From contig NZ_FKIF01000001.1 of NCBI RefSeq assembly GCF_900078705.1, positions 186,001-250,000 on the forward strand: 64,000 nucleotides of DNA, given 5' to 3'. Positions 9,265 to 17,254 of the stretch are shown here, piece by piece. The stretch comes from Bordetella ansorpii. GTDB taxonomy: Bacteria > Pseudomonadota > Gammaproteobacteria > Burkholderiales > Burkholderiaceae_B. Each line of letters starts with the position of its first letter. Position 1 is the stretch's first letter. The notes under the pieces are model-generated. The model saw nothing but the letters and a program-made list of their open reading frames with translations, was not told the DNA's origin and did not search any database. The position numbers and the translations under genes are program-made.

Positions 9265-10689
9265 TCAAAGCAGCTTGCCGGGGTTCATGATCTGGTTCGG
9301 ATCCATCGATTGCTTCAGCAGCATCATCAGGTCGAACTCCACGGCGGACTTGTAGTGGCGCAGCTCGTCGCGCCGCAGTTGGCCCACGCCATGCTCGGCG
9401 CTGATGCTGCCGCCCGCCTCGTTCACCAGATCGTGCACCACGCGGTTCAGGCGCTGCACGGTGCTCGCCATCTCGGCGGGCGGGATGGCGAGCGGCATCA
9501 GCACGTTGAAGTGCAGGTTGCCATCGCCCAAGTGGCCGAAGTTGATGATCTTCGCGTCCTTCAGTTCGCCGCGCACCGCCGCGCAGGCGGCATCGACGAA
9601 ACCCGGCAGGCGCGAGATGGGCAAGGCGATGTCATGCTTGATGGCCTTGCCCGCTCGCACCTGCGCCTGCGAGATGCCTTCGCGCACTTTCCAGAAGGCC
9701 TGCCGCTGCGCCAGGTTCACGCCGATGGCGGCATCCTCGACCCAGCCGGAAGCGATGGCGCTTTCCAGGGTGCCTTCCAGCATCTGCGCCAGGCCGGCCT
9801 CGCGCGTGTCGGCCAGTTCGATCAGGGCGTGGAAGCGATGCGGGCTTTCCAGAGGACGCCGCACGTCGGCCACGTGGCCCATCACCAGTTGCACGGACTG
9901 CTCGGTCATCATCTCGAACGCCACCAGCCGGTCGCTGCAGGTCTCGCGCATCAGCGCCAGCACCTGCAACAGCGCCTCCATGCCGGCGCAACCGATCCAG
10001 GCCGCCGCGCGCGCGGCCGGCCTCGGATACAGCTTGAGCACCGCAGCCGTGATCACGCCCAGCGTGCCTTCCGAGCCGATGAACAGGTCTCGCAACGCAT
10101 ACCCGGTGTTGTCCTTGCGCAGCGCGCGCAGGCCGTTCCAGATGCGGCCGTCCGGCAGCACCACTTCCAGGCCCAGCGCCAGGTCGCGCGTATTGCCATA
10201 GCGCAGCACGGCAATGCCGCCCGCGTTCGTCGCCAGATTGCCGCCGATGGTGCAACTGCCTTCGGAGCCGAGACTCAGCGGAAAATAGCGGTTCACCTGC
10301 CGCGCGGCCTCCTGCACGTGCGCCAGCAGCACGCCGGCCTCGGCGGTCAGCGTGTTGTTCAGCGGATCCACGTCGCGGATGGCGCGCAGGCGCGACGTGC
10401 TCAGTATCAATTGCGCGCCGCTGTCGTCGGGCGTCGCGCCGCCGCTCATGCCCGTGTTGCCGCCCTGCGTGACCAGGGGCGTGCGCGTGTCGTGGCACAG
10501 CCGCATCACCCTCGACACTTCCCCGGTATTGGCGGGCCGCACCACGGCGCTGCTGCGGCCCCGCCACTTCTTCAGCCAGTCGACGTCGTGGGCGGCCTTC
10601 TGGTCCGCATCCGCCACCAATCCCGCATCGCCCACGATGGCATGCAGGCGCTGCAGGAACTGCGAGTGATGATGGGGAAAGGCTTCCAT
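9265..10689 (-). CDS. FAD-linked oxidase (GlcD/D-2-hydroxyacid dehydrogenase type)
   Basis: 474-residue flavoprotein of the FAD_binding_4/GlcD family, which oxidises D-lactate, glycolate, D-2-hydroxyglutarate or similar 2-hydroxyacids. The PP-loop region is VVRPANTGEVSRVMRLC with VTQGGNTGMSGG, followed by LGSEGSCTIGGNLATNAGG and GSEGTLGVIT. The C-terminal cap has NFGHLGDGNLHFNV and the signature ISAEHGVGQLRRDEL, ending in MDPNQIMNPGKLL. It is the last gene of the hydantoinase-type operon, 5 nt after the racemase stop, so it probably oxidises the hydroxyacid or deaminated product at the end of that route. That role is inferred from context. Confidence 0.9.
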   Translation of the reverse strand: MEAFPHHHSQFLQRLHAIVGDAGLVADADQKAAHDVDWLKKWRGRSSAVVRPANTGEVSRVMRLCHDTRTPLVTQGGNTGMSGGATPDDSGAQLILSTSRLRAIRDVDPLNNTLTAEAGVLLAHVQEAARQVNRYFPLSLGSEGSCTIGGNLATNAGGIAVLRYGNTRDLALGLEVVLPDGRIWNGLRALRKDNTGYALRDLFIGSEGTLGVITAAVLKLYPRPAARAAAWIGCAGMEALLQVLALMRETCSDRLVAFEMMTEQSVQLVMGHVADVRRPLESPHRFHALIELADTREAGLAQMLEGTLESAIASGWVEDAAIGVNLAQRQAFWKVREGISQAQVRAGKAIKHDIALPISRLPGFVDAACAAVRGELKDAKIINFGHLGDGNLHFNVLMPLAIPPAEMASTVQRLNRVVHDLVNEAGGSISAEHGVGQLRRDELRHYKSAVEFDLMMLLKQSMDPNQIMNPGKLL

Positions 10690-10694
10690 GGCGC

Positions 10695-11354
10695 TCACCA
10701 GCCCAGGCGCAGGCGGCCCAGCGCCATGGCCACCGTGGCCTGGCTGGGCTCGACCACCGGCAGGCCCACGGCGTCCTGCAAGCTTTCGCGAAAGCGCGCC
10801 ATGCCGGCGCAACCCATGACCAGCACGTCGGCGCGGTGCGTGTCGCGCAGCACCTTGCCGGCGGCGGCCATGCCCGCCAGGGTGGCGTCGCTGTCGGCCA
10901 GTTCGGCCACCGTGCGGCCGATGGACACCTCGCCCGCCAGGCGCGAGGACACGCCCATCGCGGCCCAGGCGCGCAGATGCCGGGGAATCGAGGCCTCCAG
11001 GATCGCGATGACCCCGAAGCGCTGGCCCAGCGTCATCGCGGTCAGCGCGGCGCCCTCGCTGATGCCCATGGAGACCATGCCCGGGATCTCGCGCAGCGAA
11101 TGCAGCCCCGGGTCGCTGAAGCAGGCGGTGACGAAACCCGCCGCATCCGGCCTGTGCGCCTCGGCGAACGCCCGCACCAGCACCGCCGCCCGATCGACGT
11201 CCGCCTGGGTCTGTACCCCGGGCGGCCCCTCGGCCAACGTCACGCATTCGATGACGGGGCCGCCCTCCTGGCGCAACACGTCCAGCGCGGCATCGATGCC
11301 CGCCGTGACCGCCGTGTTGCTGTTGGGATTGATGACATACAGCTTCTTCGCCAT
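10695..11354 (-). CDS. Asp/Glu/hydantoin racemase family protein
   Basis: 219-residue cofactor-independent racemase-fold protein. The N-terminus YVINPNSNTAVT is characteristic of the hydantoin racemase/maleate isomerase superfamily. The two catalytic cysteines expected for a two-base mechanism are visible as Cys78 (VTACFSDPG) and Cys182 (VMGCAGM). AGGAGG stands 5 nt before the ATG; a longer in-frame start exists but lacks this site. Together with the hydantoinase-type enzyme of the same operon, racemisation of a 5-substituted hydantoin or of an N-carbamoyl or free amino acid is the best guess. Allantoin racemase is an alternative. Confidence 0.85.
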   Translation of the reverse strand: MAKKLYVINPNSNTAVTAGIDAALDVLRQEGGPVIECVTLAEGPPGVQTQADVDRAAVLVRAFAEAHRPDAAGFVTACFSDPGLHSLREIPGMVSMGISEGAALTAMTLGQRFGVIAILEASIPRHLRAWAAMGVSSRLAGEVSIGRTVAELADSDATLAGMAAAGKVLRDTHRADVLVMGCAGMARFRESLQDAVGLPVVEPSQATVAMALGRLRLGW

Positions 11355-11425
11355 GACGCCTCCTGGGCGGCTCCGCACGCGTTTATCGGCGGGCCGCGAT
11401 GACGGCCCGATCCCGCCTGGCTCGA

Positions 11426-12379
11426 TCACCGGGCCTCGAACTTCGCCAGCGCCGCCTCCTGGCGCGCGGTCAGGCGCGTCAATTCGTCCAGGTCCGTCCT
11501 GTCCAGCCGCGGGCCGGGTCTGCGCACGAAAGCCGAGCGGATCGCGCCGCGGCGGCGCAGGGTTTCCTTGCGCAGCGCCAGGCCGATGCCGTACTGGAAC
11601 TCATGGCGCAGCAACGGCAGGTAGACGTTGAACAGGTCCTCGGCCGCTTCCGGCCTGCCCTGGTCGAACAGCGCGCACACCCGCACCAGCATTTCGGGAT
11701 AGGCGAAGCCCGTCATGGCGCCGTCGGCGCCGCGCAGCATTTCCTGCGGCAGGAACAGGCCGCCGTTGCCCACCAGAATGCTGACGCGGCGATGCTCGCC
11801 GGCGTCGCTGGCCTGGCGGATCTGGCTCAGCTTGCGCATGCCGGGGAAGTCTTCGTGCTTGAGCATCACGACCTGTTCGAAATCGTCGACCAGGCGGTGC
11901 ACCACCGGCACCGACATGTGCACGCCGGTGGCCTGCGGAAAATCCTGCAGGCAGACGGGAATGCCGGGGCCCAGCGTGTCGAGGGCCCCGGCGTAGTAGC
12001 CGTAGACCTGCTCGTCCGTCTTCAGGTTCGGCACGGGCGCCAGCATGACGCCGGCGGCGCCCAGGTCCATCGCCTCTTTCGACAGGCGTTCGACGTGCCG
12101 GTTGGAGGGGTGGCTGACGCCCACCACCACGGGCACCCGGCCCGCCACGCGCTTCATGATGCGCGCCATCACCTGCGTGGTCTCGGCCTCGCTCAGCTTG
12201 GGCGCCTCGCCCATCATGCCCAGGATGGTGAAACCGGTGACGCCCTGCTCCAGGTAGAAATCCGTCAGGCTGTCGACGCTGTACAGGTCGACCTCGCCGT
12301 CGTCTCCAAACGGGGTGGCTGCAATGATGTAGACGCCGGATGCCTGTTCGGTCAGGCGGTTGTTCTGTTCGGTTGGCAT
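11426..12379 (-). CDS. Dihydrodipicolinate synthase (DapA) family protein, non-canonical
   Basis: 317-residue (beta/alpha)8 protein of the class I aldolase DapA/NAL family. The Schiff-base lysine is present (Lys174 in VVMLKHEDFPG). Two other hallmarks are altered: the GTTGE pyruvate-binding motif reads G54-M-M-G-E58, and the catalytic Tyr (YN of the IPxxxYNxP motif) is replaced by Gln145-Asp146 (IPVCLQDFPQ). It is therefore unlikely to be a lysine-biosynthetic DapA and more likely a retro-aldolase or dehydratase on another 2-oxo acid. It is encoded between the ABC permeases and the racemase. MPTEQNNRL is taken as the start because the upstream extension has no family similarity. Confidence 0.85.
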   Translation of the reverse strand: MPTEQNNRLTEQASGVYIIAATPFGDDGEVDLYSVDSLTDFYLEQGVTGFTILGMMGEAPKLSEAETTQVMARIMKRVAGRVPVVVGVSHPSNRHVERLSKEAMDLGAAGVMLAPVPNLKTDEQVYGYYAGALDTLGPGIPVCLQDFPQATGVHMSVPVVHRLVDDFEQVVMLKHEDFPGMRKLSQIRQASDAGEHRRVSILVGNGGLFLPQEMLRGADGAMTGFAYPEMLVRVCALFDQGRPEAAEDLFNVYLPLLRHEFQYGIGLALRKETLRRRGAIRSAFVRRPGPRLDRTDLDELTRLTARQEAALAKFEAR

Positions 12380-12473
12380 GTCTGGAATCACTCCATGAAA
12401 ATTCGGTTGGCCCGCGCGGGGCATCATGTCTTCACGAGGAGGGCGCCCCGCATATCGACAAGGCATGCCCCGG

Positions 12474-13142
12474 TCAGCGCGCCCGCTTGTGCTCCAGGCG
12501 GCCGAGCCAGCGCGTCAGCGGCCACAGCAGCGCCAGGTACATCAGCGCGGCCAGCACGACGGGCGACGGGCTGTAGAGCAGCGACTGCGCATCGCGGGCG
12601 GCGCGCAACAGTTCGGGCAGGGCCACCACGCTGGCGATCGTCGTCAGCTTCAGCACCTCGATGCCGTTGCCGACCAGGTCGGGCAGCACGTTGCGCGTGG
12701 CCTGCGGAATCACCACGTACAGCAGCGCCTGCCAGCGGGCCAGGCCCGTCGAGCGCGCCGCTTCCATCTGGCCCTTGGGAACCCCCTCGATGCCGGCCCG
12801 GAACACCTCGGCGAAATAGCTGGCGTTGTTCAGGCAGAAGGCGATGATCACCGCCGTCAGCTTGTCCAGCTCGACCCCCAGGAAGGGCCACCCGAAATAC
12901 ACGAGGATCAGCAGCACCAGCGGCGGAAACGCGCGGAAGAAATCGATGCAGGCGATCACCAGTCCGCGCAGCGCGCGGCTGCCGGATTGCGTCAGCGCCA
13001 CGGCCAGCAGCAAGCCGGCCAGCGCGCCCAGCGGAATCACGATGGCCGACAGCCACACGGTGGTCCACAGGCCCTGCAGCAGATACGGGAACACGTCCCG
13101 GTAGGTCTGCAGGTTGAAGAAACTCTGGATGAGGTTTTCCAT
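12474..13142 (-). CDS. Polar amino acid ABC transporter permease (HisM/GlnP family)
   Basis: 222-residue inner-membrane subunit with about five transmembrane helices. The EAA loop, which docks on the ATPase, is visible as AGIEGVPKGQMEAARSTGL (about 126-144) and is followed by VVIPQATRNVLPDLVGNGIEVLK, typical of the HisM/GlnP group. It is the second permease of the hydantoinase-type operon, 14 bp after the first. It probably forms a heterodimeric channel with its neighbour, served by the ATPase and binding protein upstream. Confidence 0.92.
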   Translation of the reverse strand: MENLIQSFFNLQTYRDVFPYLLQGLWTTVWLSAIVIPLGALAGLLLAVALTQSGSRALRGLVIACIDFFRAFPPLVLLILVYFGWPFLGVELDKLTAVIIAFCLNNASYFAEVFRAGIEGVPKGQMEAARSTGLARWQALLYVVIPQATRNVLPDLVGNGIEVLKLTTIASVVALPELLRAARDAQSLLYSPSPVVLAALMYLALLWPLTRWLGRLEHKRAR

Positions 13143-13156
13143 GTCGGCTCCCGGCC

Positions 13157-13834
13157 TCAGCCGCGTACCCAGTTCCGCTCAAGCCAGCGAGAGAACACCA
13201 CGAGCGGAAGAAAGATCACCACGTACGCCAGCGCGGCCATCATCAGCGGCGTGGGGTTGCCCGACAGGCTGCTGGCCCCTTGCGCCGCGTTCAGCAGCTC
13301 GCCCAACGACACCACCGAGCCCAGCGCGGTGTTCTTGGTGATGGAGATGATGCGGTTGGTCAGCGTCGGCACGGCGCGGCGCACGGCCTGCGGCAGCACG
13401 ACCCAGCGCATCGCCAGCCACCAGCTCAGGCCGGTCGAGCGCGCCGCCTCCATCTGGCCCGCGGGCAGCGACGAGATGCCCGCCCACACGCTTTCTTCGG
13501 CATACGCCGCCAGCACCAGCGACAGCGTGAACCAGGTCACGAACAGCGCCGACAGCGGCAGGCCCGCTTCGGGCAGGCCGAAGTACAGGACGATCAGGAT
13601 CACCAGCGGCGGCAGCGAACGCAGCACGTCGGCGAAGGCAACGATCAGCAACGTCAAGGGACGCCACTGCAACGCGCGCAGGATGGCCAGCACGATGCCC
13701 AGCGCCGTGCCGGTCACCACCACCGCCGCGCCGGTGGCAACCGTCAACAGCGCGCCGCGCGCCAGCGCCGGCGCGTACTGCGCCGCGACGTCCATGTTGA
13801 AGAACGTGAAGAAGAAACCGTTCAGGCTTTCCAT
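13157..13834 (-). CDS. Polar amino acid ABC transporter permease (HisQ/GlnP family)
   Basis: 225-residue permease with about five membrane helices and an EAA loop (AGISSLPAGQMEAARSTGL). The motif VVLPQAVRRAVPTLTNRIISITKNTALGSVV is typical of amino acid importers. Its ATG overlaps the ATPase stop by one base (TGATG), so translation is coupled to the ATPase. It resembles the following permease in layout, consistent with an old duplication. The cargo is probably a small polar amino acid derivative, judged from the operon. Confidence 0.92.
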   Translation of the reverse strand: MESLNGFFFTFFNMDVAAQYAPALARGALLTVATGAAVVVTGTALGIVLAILRALQWRPLTLLIVAFADVLRSLPPLVILIVLYFGLPEAGLPLSALFVTWFTLSLVLAAYAEESVWAGISSLPAGQMEAARSTGLSWWLAMRWVVLPQAVRRAVPTLTNRIISITKNTALGSVVSLGELLNAAQGASSLSGNPTPLMMAALAYVVIFLPLVVFSRWLERNWVRG

Positions 13835-14586
13835 CAATGGGCCAGCCTGCTTGCGTAGCGCGACAGGAAACTCTGCGTGCGCGGCTGCCGGGGCCGCTCG
13901 AACAGGTCCTGCGCCGATCCTTCCTCGACGACCACGCCGCCGTCCATGAACACGACCCTGTCGGCCGCGGCATGCGCGAAAGCCATCTCGTGCGTGACCA
14001 CCAGCATGGTCATGCCGCTTTCGCGCAGCTCGCGCATCACGCTCAGCACGTCTTCGACCAGTTCGGGATCCAGCGCGCTGGTGGGTTCGTCGAACAGGAT
14101 GATCTGCGGCTGCAGGGCGATGGCGCGGGCGATGCCCACGCGCTGCTGCTGGCCGCCGGACAGCTGCGACGGCATGGCGCCGGCCTTGTGGCCCAGCCCG
14201 ACGCGCTCCAGCGCCGCGCGGGCCATCTTCTCGGCTTGCGCACGGCCGCGCTTCTGCACCTTGCACAGCGCCAGCGTGACGTTGCCCAGGGCGGTCAGGT
14301 GCGGATACAGGTTGAACTGCTGGAACACCATGCCCACGTCCTGGCGCATGCGGTTCACGTCCGTCTTCGCATCCATCACGTCATGGCCGTTGGCCACGAT
14401 GCGGCCGGAGGTCGGCACTTCCAGCAGGTTGCAGCAGCGCAGCATGGTGCTCTTGCCGGAACCGGAAGGGCCGATGACGCACACCAGCTCGCCCTTGTTC
14501 ACCCGCAGGCTGACGCCGCGCAGGACCTGATTGCCGCCGTACTGCTTGCACAGGTCGGCTATCTCGAGAATGACTTGGGTGCCCAT
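13834..14586 (-). CDS. Polar amino acid ABC transporter ATP-binding protein (GlnQ/HisP family)
   Basis: 250-residue ATPase. Walker A is GPSGSGKST (39-47), the Q-loop lies in MVFQQFNLYPH, the signature is LSGGQQQRV, Walker B is ILFDEPTSALD and the switch His is in VVTHEM. All are intact, so it should energise import by the two downstream permeases. It follows the solute-binding protein by 28 bp, and AGGAGGCGCC lies before the ATG. Confidence 0.94.
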   Translation of the reverse strand: MGTQVILEIADLCKQYGGNQVLRGVSLRVNKGELVCVIGPSGSGKSTMLRCCNLLEVPTSGRIVANGHDVMDAKTDVNRMRQDVGMVFQQFNLYPHLTALGNVTLALCKVQKRGRAQAEKMARAALERVGLGHKAGAMPSQLSGGQQQRVGIARAIALQPQIILFDEPTSALDPELVEDVLSVMRELRESGMTMLVVTHEMAFAHAAADRVVFMDGGVVVEEGSAQDLFERPRQPRTQSFLSRYASRLAH

Positions 14587-14614
14587 GGCGCCTCCTGGTC
14601 TGGTCAGGCTGGTA

Positions 14615-15466
14615 TCACGAGCACTTCGGCGTCACGGGCGTGGCGTCGTAGCCCTCCATGCCGGGCACGCCCGTGCCCGGCGCCACGCGCACGGCCCAAC
14701 TGCCGGCTTCCGGCGTGAAGCCGAACCACTTCTCGGCCAGCTTCTTCACCGTGCCGTCCTGCTTCATGCACTTCAGCACGTTGGACACCCGCGCGCGGCC
14801 TTCCTCGTCGTCCTTGCGGAACGCCAGCGCCCAGACCAGGCCCGTCTTGATGGTGTAGCTGGTGGCCAGGCGGGCATTCTGCCGGGCGGCCCAGGCCACC
14901 ACCGTGGTGCCGGCCAGGTTGTAGTCGGCGCGCGACGCCTGCACGGCCTGCACGGCATCGGCGTTGCCGCCGTACACGTCATAGCGGAAGCCATACTTGG
15001 CGGCGTTCTCGCTGGCCCACGCCTCGTAGTTCGAGCCCTTGTTCACCGCGATCACCTTGCCCTTGAGCGCCTCCAGGGATTTCAGCGGCGGCGCGTCCTT
15101 GCGGCCGAGGAAGGTGTAGTCGGTATCGAGATAGCCCTCGGTGAACAGCAGCGACCTGGCGCGCTCGGGGGTCACCGTCACGGGCGCGATCAGAAAGTCG
15201 TAGCGGCGGCTGTTCAGCCCCGGCACCAGGCCCGAGAACTCGGCCGGTTCGATGTTCATCTCGCGGCCCAGGCGCTTGGCGATCTCGCGGCCCAGGTCGA
15301 CGTTGAAGCCCTGCACGCCGCCGCCCAGGTTGGCCATGGCATGCGGCGCGAAGGTCGCGTCGACGGCCGTCCTGATCGGCGTGTTCTGCGCGAAGGACGA
15401 GGTTGCCGCGCAGGCCAGGAAGGCGCCGGCCACCAGGCAACGGCGGAACAGATTGAGACTTTGCAT
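14615..15466 (-). CDS. Periplasmic solute-binding protein, amino acid ABC transporter
   Basis: 283-residue family 3 extracellular solute-binding protein. A Sec signal peptide is evident (basic LFRR, hydrophobic core, ATSSFA before QNTPIRTAVD, cleavage near residue 27). The mature part has the usual GFNVDLGREIAKRLG and LKGKVIAVNKGSNYEAW segments, and KWFG near the C-terminus. I prefer the second ATG (MQSLNLF) because AAGGGG then sits 7-8 nt upstream; an ATG two codons earlier would abut it. It delivers the substrate of this operon to the permeases. Confidence 0.9.
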   Translation of the reverse strand: MQSLNLFRRCLVAGAFLACAATSSFAQNTPIRTAVDATFAPHAMANLGGGVQGFNVDLGREIAKRLGREMNIEPAEFSGLVPGLNSRRYDFLIAPVTVTPERARSLLFTEGYLDTDYTFLGRKDAPPLKSLEALKGKVIAVNKGSNYEAWASENAAKYGFRYDVYGGNADAVQAVQASRADYNLAGTTVVAWAARQNARLATSYTIKTGLVWALAFRKDDEEGRARVSNVLKCMKQDGTVKKLAEKWFGFTPEAGSWAVRVAPGTGVPGMEGYDATPVTPKCS

Positions 15467-15528
15467 GGACATTCCCCTTGAATGATGTGCAAGTGAAAGC
15501 GCTGGAAATCCGAAGCCGGGCTGCCCGT

Positions 15529-17025
15529 TTATCTGTTCTCGGCAGCCGGCTTCAAGCCGACGTATTGGCTGAACAATCCGCGCGACGGATCGGCGCGGCG
15601 TTCGATGACGGGTTGCGGACGCGAACGGGCGATGAACTGTCCGCTGCCGCGTTCGACGTGCAGGGTGTCGTCCCTCACCACGCAGCGGCCGCGGCTGTAC
15701 ACCTGGATGGGCCAGCCCCGCAGCTCGCGGCCCTCGTACGGCGTGTAGCCCACCTGGTCGTGCAGCATGCCGGCCGTCACCGTGGTGCGCCGTTCGGTGT
15801 CCCACAGCACCAGGTCGGCGTCGGCGCCCACGGCGATCGCTCCCTTCCTCGGGGCCAGGCCGTACATCCGCGCGTGATTGGTGGCGGTCAGGGCCACGAA
15901 CTGTTCTACGCTCATGCGGCCCGTCATCACACCTTCGGAGAACAGCAGCGGCAGGCGCAGCTCGATGCCGGGCACGCCATTGGCCATTTCCTTGAACGTG
16001 GTGGCGTCACCCTTGGGCAGCTTGCCCGACTCGTCGAACCGGTAGGGCGCATGATCGGACGAGTACACGTTCAGCGTGCCGTCCTTGAAGCCTTCCCACA
16101 CCGCCTCTTGCGAGGCCTTGTCGCCCGGCGGCGGGCTGCAGCAGAACTTGGCGCCCTCCACGCCGGGCAGGTCCGAGTCCCCGGCTTCCAGGAACAGGTA
16201 CTGGGGGCAGCTTTCGGAAAATACCTGCGCGCCCAGGTTCTGCGCCTTGCGGATGATGTCGATGGTTTCGCCGCCGGCCACGTGCACGATCAGCACCGGC
16301 ACATCCACCAGCCTCGACAGCGCGATGGCGCGGTGCGTGGCCTCGGACTCGGCGAGCGGGTCGTGGGCCACCGCGTGGAACTTCGGCGCCTTGTGGCCGC
16401 GTTCCAGCAGGCGGCGCGCCACCCAGCGGATCATGTCGTGATTCTCGGCGTGCAGCATCACCATGGCGCCGTACTCGCCCGCCACCGCCAGCACGTCGAG
16501 CAGCTCGTAGTCGTCCAGCTTCAGTTTGTCGTAGGTCATGTAGACCTTCAGCGACGTGATGCCTCCCTCGATCACCGCCGGCAGGTCCTTCGTCAGCGCC
16601 TGTTCGTCGGGATTCGTCAGGATCAGGTGGAAGCCGTAGTCGATGACGGCTTTCTCGCGCGCCCGGCGCGAATAGTCCCGCAGCACGTCGGGAATGCGGT
16701 CGTTGCGGTGCTGCGCGCAGAACGACAGGATGGTGGTGGTGCCACCGAAGGCCGCCGATACCGTGCCCGAGTAGAAATCGTCGGCGCACATCACGCCCAT
16801 GCCCGACAACTGCTCGATGTGGGTGTGGCTGTCGATGCCGCCCGGCAGCACCCACAGCCCCCTGGCGTCGACGTCTTCCCTGCCCGCCGGCAGGTTCTCG
16901 CCGATCCCGGCGATGACGCCATCGCGCACGCCGATATCGGCATGGAAGGTGCGGTCGGCGTTGGAGATCCGGCCATTGCGGATGACCAGGTCGAAAGGCT
17001 GCGTGGCGTCTGTCGAATGCTGCAT
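15529..17025 (-). CDS. Dihydropyrimidinase / D-hydantoinase-type amidohydrolase
   Basis: 498-residue cyclic amidohydrolase of the urease superfamily, expected to open a dihydropyrimidine or 5-substituted hydantoin ring to the N-carbamoyl acid. The binuclear zinc site is complete: His67 and His69 (DSHTHIE), the Lys160 to be carboxylated (SLKVYMTY), His192 (LHAEN), His248 (VHVAGGE) and Asp324 (SSDHAPY). It is the first gene of the operon, ahead of the amino acid importer, racemase, DapA-like protein and FAD oxidase. A perfect dyad lies 78 nt before the ATG. The dedicated racemase and importer point to hydantoin or a related ureide rather than uracil salvage; that is inference. Confidence 0.88.
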   Translation of the reverse strand: MQHSTDATQPFDLVIRNGRISNADRTFHADIGVRDGVIAGIGENLPAGREDVDARGLWVLPGGIDSHTHIEQLSGMGVMCADDFYSGTVSAAFGGTTTILSFCAQHRNDRIPDVLRDYSRRAREKAVIDYGFHLILTNPDEQALTKDLPAVIEGGITSLKVYMTYDKLKLDDYELLDVLAVAGEYGAMVMLHAENHDMIRWVARRLLERGHKAPKFHAVAHDPLAESEATHRAIALSRLVDVPVLIVHVAGGETIDIIRKAQNLGAQVFSESCPQYLFLEAGDSDLPGVEGAKFCCSPPPGDKASQEAVWEGFKDGTLNVYSSDHAPYRFDESGKLPKGDATTFKEMANGVPGIELRLPLLFSEGVMTGRMSVEQFVALTATNHARMYGLAPRKGAIAVGADADLVLWDTERRTTVTAGMLHDQVGYTPYEGRELRGWPIQVYSRGRCVVRDDTLHVERGSGQFIARSRPQPVIERRADPSRGLFSQYVGLKPAAENR

Positions 17026-17103
17026 GGTGAGGCTCGCGATGTCCGTGTCGAGGGAAATTCTGTTCCCGCCAACCCCCTCGTGACCATTGATTCTTTGACG
17101 CCC

Positions 17104-17126
17104 ACCCTTAACACCGTGTTAAGGGT
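17104..17126. promoter_or_regulatory. Perfect dyad, probable LysR operator of the hydantoinase-type operon
   Basis: ACCCTTAACAC, one C, then GTGTTAAGGGT: a perfect 11-bp inverted repeat with a 1-bp centre, which contains a T-N11-A core of the LysR type. It lies between the divergent hydantoinase and lysR genes, ending 78 nt before the hydantoinase ATG, the classic recognition-site position. A related partial sequence (GGTGTTAAC) lies at 17222-17230, just before the lysR start, where it could serve autoregulation. Confidence 0.7.
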
Positions 17127-17254
17127 TTTCCGTGTATCCCGTCATTGCGGCATGGGACGGCCTTTGTTTTCCAGGGCAAAATGGCGCTTGCATGCGCACC
17201 TTCATCGCCGAACTCGGCATAGGTGTTAACCCTTGGGTCGAATAGCCATCCAGC

